In this document: piece by piece, positions 49,845 to 63,049 of the stretch | How positions within the stretch are numbered: the first letter of the stretch is position 1 | Layout of the letters: every line of letters starts with the position of its first letter | From: Scatophagus argus | Lineage: Eukaryota; Chordata; Actinopteri; Scatophagidae | Assembly: GCF_020382885.2 (NCBI RefSeq) | Contig: NC_058504.1 | Coordinates: 6,562,519 to 6,626,518 of the forward strand | DNA length: 64,000 nucleotides | Direction of reading: 5' to 3' | Notes under the pieces: model-generated | Seen by the model: the letters and a program-made list of their open reading frames with translations, nothing else | What the model was told of the DNA's origin: nothing | The model's database searches: none | Position numbers and translations under genes: made by a program

Positions 49845-52800
49845 ATGGCTGGTTTACCACCCGGAGACCCACAGCTGGTCTCAATGATCGTCAGTCATTT
49901 GAAGACTCAGGGTCTGTTCGACCAGTTCAGGAGGGACTGCCTCGCAGATGTTGACACAAAGGTAAGTCCAAAACACATTCATTATCTGGAATATTCGATT
50001 ATTTAGGCACTTTTAGCACGTCTTGTATTGCTAACTGATAGTGTGACATTTACGGGTGAGTCTGTTTTTAGGGAGCGTTCAAAGCAGCCGTCTGGGCTAC
50101 CAAAGCTACATCCCATAACGTTAACGTAGTGGCTTTAGAAAATGTCCATTATAGAGAGAAGGTTGTGATTCGCGTCATTGAGTGTGCGAGTCCGTTTCCC
50201 CTGCCTTTGTGTCAGCCAATGACTTTTGAGCAATTAATATAAAATGTAATTTGGAGACTTGGTAGGGGTGGACAGATGATTTTAGCCCTCTGCTCAAGAT
50301 GTCATGTTTCTTCGCACTGTTGGATGTGTGATGCATGTGCAGACTCAGACTCCATAAAAACGTGTGAATCTTCTCTGTGCTCACTGATAATCTGATTTTA
50401 AGGGGAGGCTGTATGAGCTAAAAAGGAAGTTTTGCAGAAACACTAGCTGATTGGTCATTTGATTAATTTGATATGATGTTATGACATTTATCAGTTAAAG
50501 CTCAACAATTATAAATAATATTTTTCTCTTGCAGCCGGCTTACTTGAACCTTAAACAAAGAGTGGACAACTTTGTCTCTAACCACCTGTCTAACCACACA
50601 TGGAGCCCTCATTTGAACAAGAACCAGCTGAGAAACAACATCAGACAACTTGTGCTCCAGTAAGCGACAACGGAACAATGTCTTCTTTCAACCTTCTCAG
50701 AAAGTGTTCTGTGGAGAACTTTTGAGCTAAATCAAACTGTTCCTTTTAGGTCTGGGATGTTGGAGCAGGGAGTAGACAGGATTGTGGCCCAGGTGGTGGA
50801 TCCTAAGATCAACCATATCTTCAGGCCTCAGGTGGAGAGGGTGGTTCGTGAATTTCTGTCACCTGGCAGCTACTCGGAGGAGCCGCCAGCCCCACCGCCT
50901 TCAGTGGAGCCCAAACCAGACAGCAGCGTTCCCGAGCAAGGTGCACCACATTTCATCCCTCTGTTAACCGCCACGTCTGGTGGTGTGATGTTTATGATAA
51001 CATCGCTGATGGCGAAGAATTCAACCCCTCTTTGGTCCATTCGCAGGGATGATACTTTTTTTTTTTTTAATTTTTGTTAATTCCTTGCAAGTTGAAGGAA
51101 TAGTTCTGAGCTTTGCTTACTTCCTTTCTCATCTCTCATGAGATGAAGCATAGTTTCCAAAATGGTGAACTGCTGTTTTAAAGATGTAAAGCTTTGCAGG
51201 GCAAGTGCCACTCCTCTCTTCTGTTTAACATTCATTCTCTCTCATATGTTTTCATTATGATGTATGTAATGTATCATCTGGTTACCACCTCTGAGAGTAC
51301 AGTGAGGATTCATAATTACACACTGCTGAAGTTAGATTGAAAATGTATCTGTAAGTTTGGTGTCTTAATTAAATTAAGTAGTGTCAAAAACCTTTTTCTT
51401 ATTAGAGACACGATAACAAGAAACATTCGTAGACTTTTAACAACACAGCCAGCTTATTAGAACAACACAGATGAAACAACCAGTCATCTAATGACAAAAT
51501 AATGGCTCACACTGACTCTGCATTTTTACAGCCCTGTCATCTGCTCCAGCGACCACTTCAGCCAGTGACGCCATGTCCATCCTGGACACCATAACCTCTC
51601 TCAACCAGGAGGCCAGCGTGAGGGCCAGCACAGGCACAGATAAAGGACGTAAAGGCCAAGCTTTAGATGAGTCCATGCAGCTGGAGGAGGAGGGCGAGCA
51701 GTGCTTGAGCGTTGTTGAGGAAGGAGACGGCCACCATGACGGGAAGACGCCAGAAGAGGCAGAAGAGCTGGCAGCAGAGGTCCAGGTGTTGGATGTGAAA
51801 TCAGAGGACGCTCAGGAGCAGATGGATGTGGAGAAAGAGGGTTTAATCGAGGAGATGAAGATGGAAGAGGAGGAGTCGGGAGCTCAGGAGCTGATGGAAG
51901 AGGAGAAAGACGTAGCTGCCTGCAAAACTACAGGAAAACTCACAGAGGAGAAGCAAGATGATGATGTGCTGAAGTCTCCAAGTCAGGCCAAGCAGAAAGC
52001 CAGAGAGAGGATTAAGGAAGGTGAGCTGTTGCACCTTCTGTTTGTGTTTCTATAATTAAGGAATTTATTTGGACTTTTTTATAGGAGACATGGATATAAA
52101 TATCACACATAAAGGATTTGTTGAGCAGTAGTAAAGTGATGGAAAATTAATCGTTGCAGTTACCTATGAATCAAAAATGATGAAAATTCTCTGGATCGAG
52201 CTTGAAGAATGTGAGAATTTCCTGCTTTTCTCTGTTGTATGTCTTTGTAAATGTACCGTAAGATCTTTCTGGTTTTGGAGCATTACAAAATAAGCTATTT
52301 GAAGGACTCATCTTGGGCTCCTCAGAGCCTGGGAAGTTGTGGTGGGTGTTTTTCGGGATTACCAGGCTCATAAATGTTTGAAAACAACAACGATGACTTT
52401 CATGTGTTTAAAGTGGTAATTTTAAATGAATAAAGTGAATTAATGAACATAATGATGTGTCTTTGCCCTGCAGAATACTTTTTGGAGGACTCAGACCTGG
52501 AGGGCCTGAGTGACATCACAGTGAGCTCCGTCCACACCAGCGACCTGTCGTCATTCGAGGAGGAAAGTGAAGACGAGGAGCAGCCGTCCGATTCTTCCGA
52601 AGAGGGGGAGCTACCGCCAGACGGTCTCGACTTTTTAATCCTGCCTGTCAAACCAATTTTGAAGATTGCTGTGTCATAACGTCTTAAATGTGGTCCCCAC
52701 TACTGCGCTTTAAGTCTCTGTGTCGGATTTTAATGTTTTCTGTGTGTGTGTGTTTTCTCTCTCACCAGCTCAAGGTGAGAGAGCAGAGAAGAAACAGGGC

Positions 52801-55800
52801 AGCGGAGATGCAGGAGAAGAAGATCGTAAACCTCGCCGCAAGGCCTACGTTCACAAGCCCTTTCTCTACTCCCGCTACTACAGCGACTCTGATGACGAAA
52901 TCACTGTGGAGGAGCGTCGGAGATCTGCGGTGAGTTGTGTTAACATTTACGTTAAAGGCGCTGCATGAGCAGGGAGCTTTTGCTCTTAAACAGTTTGTCG
53001 CAGACTTTCAAACCAAACAGATTTGTATCGTCCTTATTAAGTAATTAGTAATTATCGGTCATTGCTGTCTCTCTCCGCCCTCAACTATGTTCTCCCAGGC
53101 AAAGGACAAAGAGGAAAGGCTGCTCAAGAGACAACAGAACAGAGAGCGAATGGAAGAGAAGCGCAAACAGAAAGCAGTGCAGGCGGAGGAACACGGTATT
53201 TCTGTCTGGACCATAAATAACTCTCTCTCTCTCTGGTCCTTTGAGAACATCACAGTGGTTTCAAACCTGCTGATATTTTGGGTAATAGCTGGAGTTTTCT
53301 CAAGAAACTCAGGATGCTTCAGCAAAGTGTATGTCAGGGCTTCAACATAGTATGGAAATTGAGTTTTAGTCATTTCCAGCTCTGAATAAATTTGGAAAAA
53401 AGAAAAGAGAGTGTGGTGAAATGTTTGTGTTTCCAGACTATCTCACCTAAAATTTAAATTTCTAAAAACTATAAATAAATAAATTGATCATACAAGCAGA
53501 GTGTTGGCATTTCGGTCAGACAGTGAAAATGTTTACTGCTGTGTGAGAGAGTGAGGGCCAGAGCGAGCAAGACAAGACGATGTGTGAAATATTTTTTTTG
53601 TTTCGTGAACTGACTGGGATTTTGGACGCCATGCTCTCAGCAAATATCAGCATCGGCCAATGAAAACCATATCGCTCGACTGCCAGTCACTCCAACGTGA
53701 GACAGCTTACAGTACCTAGCAGGAATCTTGTGGCAGTTGTTTGTGAATGTCATTCCATACATAGTCAGAATGTAACATGCATGTTAACAGATTTTAGAAC
53801 CATTTATTCACGTAACGATCGTTTATCTTTTTGTACTAAGATGCCAAATGTGGAAAAGTCTGCCGACAAGTCAAGAGTGTGGAAAAGTATAGACTTTTAA
53901 AATGGAAAATGCATAGGAACCCTGATTCATGTTTCTTACTTTAGTCACTTGTTTTTATTTTAATTGAATTCTTTAGAAAAACCTGCAGATTGCGGTGTGA
54001 GTGATTCCTCATCTGCTTGTCCTCACTCCTCCCATCTTAAAACTCTAATGTGTCCTCAAAACAGCTCTGTCCTGTCATTTACCAGGTTTTAGTTCCTACA
54101 CAGATCACAAAAAACAAAGGAGTGGGGACGCTGCAGGCCAGGAGGGCCCCAAAGCCAAAGAGGCCCGCAAAGAAAGGAAAGTTCTGGAGAAAAAAATGGC
54201 TCTCAACAGGAAGAGGAAGCTAGACTCAAGGTAGACAGTCGCACAGCTGCTGCTGAACAAAACAACCAAATGTTTACATAAACGCTCAGTTTCCACTTTA
54301 TTATCAACCCCTCTTTAAAACATCTCCTGGCAAGCAGAATTTCTTGCAAGACTGTTGCATTAGACTGAATTATTTTAGCTACACTCACCTGATAAACTGG
54401 AAACTGAGTGCACTTGCATTGCACACTCACACTGAAATCATCTCACCCCTCAGGAAAGAGGGAGATGTTTCAAGCAGAAAGAAAGGAGATGCAGAGGGAA
54501 CCAAGAAAGCGGTATGTGACACCACTTCATCATAGGCCACACGTTGGACCTTGTGTTAGTGAGTTGTAACGTGCATTTTTGTGTTTTATTGTTTTAAATT
54601 TAGGAAGTGAAATCCGCGGCCTCAAAGACCCCACTACCGAAACTGATAAGAAATCTGTCCGAACCGGCATCGTCCGACGAGAGGCACAGGAGGACGAGCG
54701 GCAGCGTCTCCGAAGATTCCTGTGAATCCAAAAAGCTGTCTGACAAAAACCGGACACACTCATTCATCTTGGACTTGGAACAAGGTTCCCAAGAGGCACT
54801 CAAACATCGATCAGCTGGGAAGATTGATAAGTTATCCCGGAAAGAATTTCACTCTAAAGACCGCAAAGAGAAAGAGCGCAGCTCGTCAGATGAACGTGCC
54901 AAGCTCAAACAAAAGCAGGAGAAAAAATCCGAACATCAGGGAGACGAAGCTCAGCAGAAGGAAGTTACTGCTCTTAAAGTGTCTTCTGAAGAGAAAAGTG
55001 AGAAGAAGCCAAAGATTAAAAGTGAAAAGAAAATTCCAGCAACTGCAAGAGAAGGAAAGTCGTCTGTGTCGGAGGGTGTTGCAGACGAGGGTCCTAAAGA
55101 TGCTACTGTGAAGAAGACGAAAGCTCCTACTGTGGAGGCTGTCAAAGCAGAGAAGGACAAGGAAAAGGACAAAATTAAGGAAAAGGAGAAAGATAAGGAT
55201 AAGAGCAAAGAAAAGGAAAAGGTCAAAGGAGAGAAAACTTTGGCTAAAAGTGATTTCAAGCAGCTCTTCCGTCCCGATTCTGCTGGGTCTTCTGAGGATC
55301 GGTCTGACATGGAGACCGGGTCCGACAGCAGCAAGAAGAAGGACAAACACTCCAAAGACATTCTGAAAAGGTCAAGGAGCCACACTGAGGACAGGCCGGG
55401 AGACAAGCCCAAATCTAAAACAGATAGTAAGGACAGCGAGAAAGAAAAGACTATAGCAGAAGAAGGCCCGAAATCAAACAAGTCCAGCTCCGAAACTGAT
55501 CCAAAAAGGGTCAAGCCAGCAGAAAAAGGACGAATCGTGGGAAAGTCTAAATCAAAACCCAAAGAGGAAACAAAGACTGTATTGTTATCAAAAACTGATA
55601 ATAAAATTCAGAGTTCAGAGGTCAAAAGTGCAGGAGGTGCAGCCGTCGGCAAACCTGAGACAACAAAGGAGAAGAAAAAAGAAGGAAATGTGAAGGAGCG
55701 GCAGAAAGAGTCAGAGGAAGATCTCCACGAGAAGTCAGAAATCAAGAGTACGAAGAAAAAGGTAGAGAAGAAGGATAAAGCCCCAGAAAAGAGAGATGAC

Positions 55801-58800
55801 AGCCAAGAAGAGAAGAAAGCATCCAGAGAAGGCAAACAGGAAAGGTCTGATAAATCTTCAAAGTCTTCCTCAGTGAGTCTCGACGCGGAGGAGCAGCCGA
55901 ACAAACTCCTTCTTCTCCAAGTCATGAGCACCGACTCTGATCCCGTCGCCACCACCGTCACCGCCTCCTTCTCAGACGACACCTGCGACGCTTTAAGCGA
56001 CATCACCCCCGAGCCGCCCGAGTGTGAAACGGAGTCGCGGCTCAGCGAGATGCCAGCTGTGCCGGTCGAGGCCGACGCTCTGCTGACTCTCATGGACGTC
56101 TGTGCTTCGGCAGAGGCGAGAATTGAGCCTGAGAGCAGCGCAGAGGACGTGACAGCCGAGATGACTCTGCAGGATGCTGATATGAAGATGAAAGAAGCAG
56201 CTCTGACTCTGCTCTCAATGGACCCTGACAGTACGGTGTCCTCCAGCTTACTTTGCCAGGACATCAGGGAGGAAGAGGAGGTCAGTCAGACTGCGCCACA
56301 GCCGATGCAAACCGCAGCAGCCGAACAGGAAGAACAGCATCTTCCTATGGATGTGCAAACAGCTGCTGAAACTGAGTCCACGGCCACTGAGCCGTCACCA
56401 GGTGTATCTCAAGAAAGTGCTGGGCCTGTTGCCAAAAAACCAGACTTTCCAGGTAAATGATAAACAGTGATGGCAAAAGATGTGTTTTTCACAACCTAAA
56501 CATGTCCGAATGTTTCTCTAAATATAAACATGTATCTCTCTAATAGATGCGTTTGAAAACTCAGACAAAGAAATGGACATGGCGAGGGATGAAATGTCTG
56601 TTTGTCTTGCACCACAGGTAAAGAATACACATTTGTAAAATTAAATTGCCTTTGTCCTGTTAAACCATAAAAGATATCATTCATTTGGTTTGTATTTAGC
56701 CTGTTTCACTACTTCCTTTAAGCTTTGTTTGGATCAAATGCCTATTTTAAACAAATGGAAAGTTGAGCATTCGTGGTGTTCTCTGTGACGTTCTGCTGCT
56801 GTGTGTAATCGTTCTGTCGTCCACACAGGAGGATGACAAAACCTCGAATGAATGTCAGCCTCCTCTGAATGAAGATGAAGCCAAAAGTGCAGAAACTGCA
56901 CCTGAAACACAGTCAGATGAAGAAATGGCACCACCATCAGCTGACAAAGAAGGTGGGAAGCTTTTTTTTTTTTTTAAATCTCTTGTTGTGGCTGAAATTC
57001 ATCTTATTTCTTGGCTTTTGATCTGTGATAGCTCGTGATTTTCAATGTGAATTTGAGTTTGATTTCTGCAATATCTCAGCTGCTGAGGCTGCCATGTCTG
57101 AAGCAGAAGAGATCAGAGGAGCCTCAGTTGTTTCTGACGCCGCAGAACAGGCCTCAGAAATGAAAGGTGAGCTCATCAACACTTTTGATGAAAAGAACAA
57201 GATGGTTTTTCTTTCTTTTATTAACTTTAGCATTTTTATCGGTGCTTCAGAGCAAACCAAGCCTGACGTCGTGGACACAAAGACAAGCCCCGAGGTGAGG
57301 AACTTTTTATGGTTCACTTTCTTTAAAATCTTTCTTTGAGACTAAAGTTCATAGTCATGTCTCTTTAACAGCAGACAGAGGAAGTGGTAGCTGAGGACAG
57401 CCAGACCAAGATGGACGTAGATGATAGTAAGTCTTTTCTGTTACCTCACGTTCACATTGAAACCTTTCTAAATGATTTTTGGTGTCTTATACATATTTTA
57501 AGTGAGTCGCTGTAAAATAGGCAGCATTTTTGACGCCCTCTTCTTTTCACTACGAGGTGAAGCAGAGAGGAAGACGGTGGAGGAAGAAGCTGCTGCAGCA
57601 GAGAAGAGTGATCCACAGACTGTAAGGGTTTAACCTCAGCCACTTACACTTTGTTCACATGTAAACGACCTCTGACGTTTGCAGTTGATCCGTGTATCTT
57701 TCATAATTTGTATTCAGGCGGAAGGTGTCCCGGAGAAGACTGAGGACGTCACAGAAGGCGGAGCTGACAGTCAGTCCAAACTGGTCAAACAAATCAGTGA
57801 GTTGCACAGCTTTAAAAAAAAAATCTATTTTTGTTGCTGTGTGTGTCTTCACGAGCTTCCTGCACCTTCCTGAAACTGAAACAGGAACTGAAAGGTGATT
57901 TTCACGTTGGGTCTTTTCAGTTTGCAGTTAGTGTCAACCCTTTGCTACTTGGTTGTATTTCTCAGGTAACGTTTCCAGCACAGACAGCCAGGAAGATGAG
58001 AAAGGGTCCGACCTGTCGGAAAAGGTAACACGTAGTTCATTAGTCTGACATTCGGCTCACAGCTTTTGCATGTGTAAGCTGCAGATCCTGAGGCGGCGCC
58101 CTGACTTTTTTTGTCATGTAGGAAGAGAAGACGGAGGGCAGAGGACGACGTAAGCGAAAGCTGTCCGTTCACAAAGCCGCGGCGGTGAAAGAATCTGGTA
58201 CAGCGGCAAAGATTATCAGAATCTGATTGGTCCAAGACTGTGACATTTGAAAATGTCATTAAATGTGACGTATTTTAACATATTATGCTAATATGTTTAT
58301 GAACTGATTCCCCTGTTGGAGCTTAAGTTTTGACAGGTGGTTATTTTTATTAATTTGGTCAAATAACGTGTTTATGCATTTGTGTTTTTATAACTGATCA
58401 GGCGATGAGGGGACCGAAAAGGAGAGCAAAGAACAAGCATCTGCGGAGGTAAATGCAGCCTTTGTCACATGGCCTCAGTCGTGTCATCACAGTCGGGATT
58501 CTTTTGGCCTCTGAAACCTTTTAAAGTGCAGCGAAGAAGCAACGAGTCTTGCGCATCTTTTCATTTGACATCCATAATGTGTTTGTTCATTTACTTTTTT
58601 TTTCACGTTCAGGAATCTGATCAGAAGGAGGTTGTGGAAGTCAAAACACCACGCAGGGGTCGATCATCCAAAACCGACGAGGAAGCAGAGGAACCCGAGA
58701 AACCGGAGGGGACTCCGACTCGCGGGGGAAGACGTTCAGCGGCGGCGGCCAAAGAAGCCACTGCGGGTAGGATTATTGCTGTGAATTAAGCATTACGGAT

Positions 58801-61800
58801 GTTGTTAATGTCTGAAAAATTGTTGAGGAACACTGTGTGAGTACCTGAGGCTGCGGTCCATTCATTTTACTGTGATCATTAGAGAAATTAGTCCTCCGTT
58901 TAGGAAAGATTTCATCATTAACACACAACTGAAATGCAGGTTACAGTGAACACGATGTCCTTCTTTAAGCTAGTCGGTTGATGCGTGTTGAGTCTTGACT
59001 CCCGTGTTTTTTGATGTTTTTAATATTTTGACCTCAGATGATCAGAAGAACGATGAAAATAAAGACGAGGAGAGCGCAGACAAGCCAGCTGAGAGCCAAG
59101 AGGTGCGTTCAAAAAAAGTGACTCGTCTGTCCTCACGTTAACCAACAGTACAGTACAGTACGGGTCAGACAACAACCACTAATATTTTGTAAAGCACGTG
59201 AGCATTGATTTACTGTGCTTTATTTTTCATTGTGTTTTTCACAATATTTTTCCAAATAATGTAGAGAACTGAGGGGGAAAGTGAGCCGAAGAAAACCGGA
59301 CGGCGAAGAAGTCAAGTCAGCCTGCCGTCACCCGCTGCTGAAGATGCTGAAGCTGCAGGAGGCTCCAAAGACACCACTGACACACGTAAGTTTGTTTAAA
59401 ATCCAACTCGTGCGTAATGAACTTCCCTTCTTGTTTTATTTTTATTTTTATTTTTTTTTTGGTCTCCTTTTTCTTCAAATGACCGTAGGTGCTGTTGCAA
59501 CTAACTTTGCACTTTGTGCTTTGTTTGTCAGGAATCGATGCTGATGCTGTACGTTTAATTTCAGGGTCGACACAGATGCTGATTAGTAGTAATCAAAGAA
59601 AGTGATATTATACGGTTATCTGTAATCGATAAGCGTTTGCTGTAAAAATGAAAATCTCAGTGTCAAAAGTTATAAAAACCAGTGATGCAGTTTAACTAAG
59701 TACAGTCTACTCAAAAACCTTACTTAAGTAGAACTTTGTACTTTACTTACATTTTCTGCTAAGTTTGGAGGTGGTTATTGTACTTTCATACTGCACTACA
59801 TTTATTTGCTGATTTTAGTTACTACTGTTAATATGCAGATTCATACCATTAATACTTATTGTCTTCTGACTTCAGAGCCAAACTTCCGCATTTTTAAATA
59901 GATTTAAAAAAATTTTTTAACTTCTCAATCAACAGGAAAAAATGTCCTTTTCCTGAAATTACAAAAAATGTTGAATATTGGATCCAGTAATCGGTCCGTC
60001 TCTGCTTAAACTTAAACTTAGAAATGGCAAATAGCCTTAGTTAAACTGTATGGAGATGTGTGGCTTCATGTCTGCCAGCGCATTGCCAACTCATAAGATT
60101 AAGTGAGCCAAACCTCAACAGCTAATTTGTGCTTTTCATAGCAAGATGTCTTCAGTTAAACATGCCGTCATCACCGTTAACAAGCTGTAAAATAGTATGA
60201 AGGAGTAATTTGGCAATGATAGTTGACATGAGGGGAGGCTGGCAGCTTTGCTACGAGCCAAACGTTTTCTGCCTGATACTTTTTCCTCCATTTTTGACCT
60301 GTCGTATTTCCATTCCAGGTAAACCAGCAGCAAAGAGGAGGAGGTCAGAGGAAGTGGAGGAATCTGTGGAGGTGAGACTTGTGAGTTAAACATTTTTTCT
60401 ACATCCTGGTCTTAAACCTGTATTCACTTCTCTGGTTGTCTGTCTGCAGGAAAGCCAGACTGAAGAGGAGGTGAAGGAGGACAACAGTGGACAGGAACAA
60501 AATGAGCAACAACCTGAGAAAGACAGTGGTGAGGAAGTGCGCACACACACACACGCACACACACACTTTCTTATATGAAATGATACTTTATTTGACAACA
60601 ACTGTACCTTGCCTCCTGCATCTAAAACACACAACTTATAGCCTGATACTTATTGTAGAGACAAAACATCACAAAACATTCTGAGCTGAGATGAACATGA
60701 GTTTCTAGTCTCTCTGTTCTGTACGTTTCTTTCTTTCCAGCGTGTTCCCCTTCAGCGGAGAGCCAAGGAGAGGTCAAAGAGGAGATCTGCAGCGAGAAGA
60801 AGCCACAAGATGTACGCTGGCAGGCAAATTAAGAAACCTCAGTTGTTCTGTATTGTGTAAACATTGTCCATCACTTTCCCTACACCAGCCTTATAACCTT
60901 GAAGTTTGGCTCTCTTCATTGCTCATTCACCTTCTCAATTAAACTCAGGACTTAAATATCTGTTGCTGTGTCTCCAGGTGGAGGCCGAGCAACCTCGCGA
61001 GGACCAAGAGACGACGCCAAAGAGGCCTGGTCGCAGGGGTCGGCCGTCGAAGGCCGCTGCAGCCGCAGAGGATCCAGGTGGGGAAATTTAAAGCTTGAAC
61101 TCAATCAAACCAGAAACATTTTGCTTCAAAGGAATGACTGCCTAAAACGAGGGTGAAGTGGTTAGTTCTAAGCTTTGCACTGCTCATTGGCAAGTATGTG
61201 GGTAACAGGGAGGTGAAAGATGAGACTGTTTCCCATCTGACCGTTATTGATGAGCACAAGCGATTCAGCTTTTTAAAAGAGAACAAAGTGAAAGTTGCAG
61301 TTAAATGTTTGAGGGAAGCACACTGATGGAGTTTAGTATTAAACCGCAACCTTTTATCATCTTTCTCACAGGCAAGAAGGATAAGAAGGCCGAAGAAAAA
61401 GAAAGCGAGCAGAATGATGATCAGGAGGAGGAAGAAGACGAAGAGGGTGGTGAGGAGGAAAAAGGAACTGCAACCCGAGCGACCACACGCTCAGCATCTC
61501 GGCTGGAGGCTGAAAGGTAGTCTGACAGCTCATGGATCCAAATGAACCAAAATAACAACAGCAATACTGATGAAAATGTACCTGCGGGCGTGTCATCACT
61601 CCTGGCCCTGGACCCACAATTCAAACTGTTGAAACTTTATTGTTTGTGAACAGGATTCACAGTAAAAACAGTTAAAGTAATCAGAATTTAACGTGATCGG
61701 TTAAATCTTCAAAACGTGGCCGATCACAAGACCCATCACTGCATCAGATAATAATTCAAGGAACGGCGAACTCGTCAGTGCAGTCACGGTTACGAGACAC

Positions 61801-62605
61801 CGTCAGCGGTGGTGAACGAGCCTCTGAATGCTTTAGTGCCGAGTGTTTGCGCTCTGAAGCTCGCAGCAGGCATCATCGCTGTCACATCCCATTAAAGCAA
61901 AGCAGCGGAAGATTTAGCATTAAAGCAACAACTGTTGTTTCATATTTGTTTTTATTGCTCCTCAGAAACAAGCCAAGTAAACCATCCACCCGGGCAAGTC
62001 GACAGAACGGTAAAGAGGAGACCGCAGCTGGCACACGGTGAGTTCGTCTCATTGAGCTTCAGCAGAGCGAACGAGCTTAAAGGGGAATCCGACCAAAAGC
62101 GACTGCTCTGTGAAAGAGAACATTTTACCAAACGTTTACTCGGAATTTCAAAATGTTTTTCAGGTATTAACTCCCAAAATAAAAATAAGAAATCATTTAG
62201 GATGGATTAAGTTGTTTTTAAGCAAGGCATATTAAACATCGGGAGTTATACTGCAGCTACAGGATCACTGTGTGTGAAACAAAATATGTAAACTTGTGAA
62301 TAATTTGCTTTGTTTATATAAAGTTATTCCGAGATTATTTTAGGTGGAACACTTTGTGCACTTACTACAGTTTTGTCTCTAGCTTTGTTACAAACAAAAC
62401 CATCTTAAAATTCAAATGATGGTAAAGTATCAAAATTTGCCACATTTAATAAGTGACTCGCTGTGCACATCGTAACATCGTAGTTTTCTGAACTGCAAGC
62501 CCCCTCAGCAGTGTGTGCATGACAAGCTCACTGCTGCAATATGAGTGTCAGAGTCACATGACACCAAGGCTGTGGTGTGTGTGAACTATATACACTTTTT
62601 CATAC

Positions 62606-62637
<32 letters not shown>

Positions 62638-63049
62638 ATACAGACACAAAGTTTATTTTGTATTGAACCCAAATTAAATTCCTGCGTTAACATTGGCAAA
62701 GTCTTAAAGGAGTCTTCAAATCCGTCTTTGGTGTATTAAAGGGGGGGGACGTGGACTCGCCACAGTAGACTCTGCACCTCTGTGTAACGAAGGGGTGCTG
62801 GTTATTGCAACGCTTATCGTGACTCTTGAATTAACAAAGACACATTTTTTGCAGCACCCAAAACATGACACTTTAGACAAACGGACTGACACTCGCTTCT
62901 TGTTTCCCTCCTGCAGCGGGACGAGGGGCCAGGCAGCGGCGGCGGCGACGGCGAAGGGGGGCCGCAAACGGGAGGCCAGCCCCCCTGCGGTGCGAACGCG
63001 GGGAGGACAGAAATCGGAGGAGCCCCCTTCCAAGAGAGCCAAACGCTAA
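49845..63049 (+). CDS. bod1l1: Biorientation of chromosomes 1-like 1 (BOD1L1)
   Basis: Large nuclear protein that protects stalled forks and binds SETD1A. Exons: 49845-49961, 50535-50659, 50750-50940, 51532-52020, 52474-52623, 52769-52929, 53099-53195, 54086-54230, 54454-54511, 54604-56452, 56547-56617, 56829-56952, 57080-57166, 57251-57294, 57372-57426, 57557-57621, 57718-57796, 57966-58024, 58122-58197, 58402-58448, 58613-58766, 59038-59102, 59265-59385, 60319-60371, 60450-60528, 60741-60811, 60978-61077, 61372-61516, 61966-62037, 62917-63049. These total 5082 nt, 1693 aa (human about 3050). An N-terminal Shg1/BOD1 domain is at about residues 10-110 (IVSHLKTQGLFDQFRRDCL). YFLEDSDLEGLSDITVSSVH and YVHKPFLYSRYYSDSDDE match human. 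The middle is Lys/Glu-rich. The C-terminus has an AT-hook-like KRPGRRGRPSK, an acidic tract, ATRATTRSASRLEAER, and ends KRAKR. Phases join throughout; small C-terminal exons may be alternatively spliced. Confidence 0.93.
60538..60566. repeat. (CA)n microsatellite
   Basis: A CA run with a CGCA interruption in bod1l1 intron 25, directly after the exon 25 donor. Confidence 0.75.
62606..62634. repeat. Poly(T) tract
   Basis: About 28 consecutive T in the last bod1l1 intron, possibly the poly(A) end of a minus-strand insertion. Confidence 0.7.

Noticed and set aside
54951-56264. Two 200-codon minus-strand frames rich in Ser/Leu/Phe
   Set aside because: Antisense of the Lys/Glu-rich bod1l1 exon 10, where complements of AAG/GAG codons lack stops.
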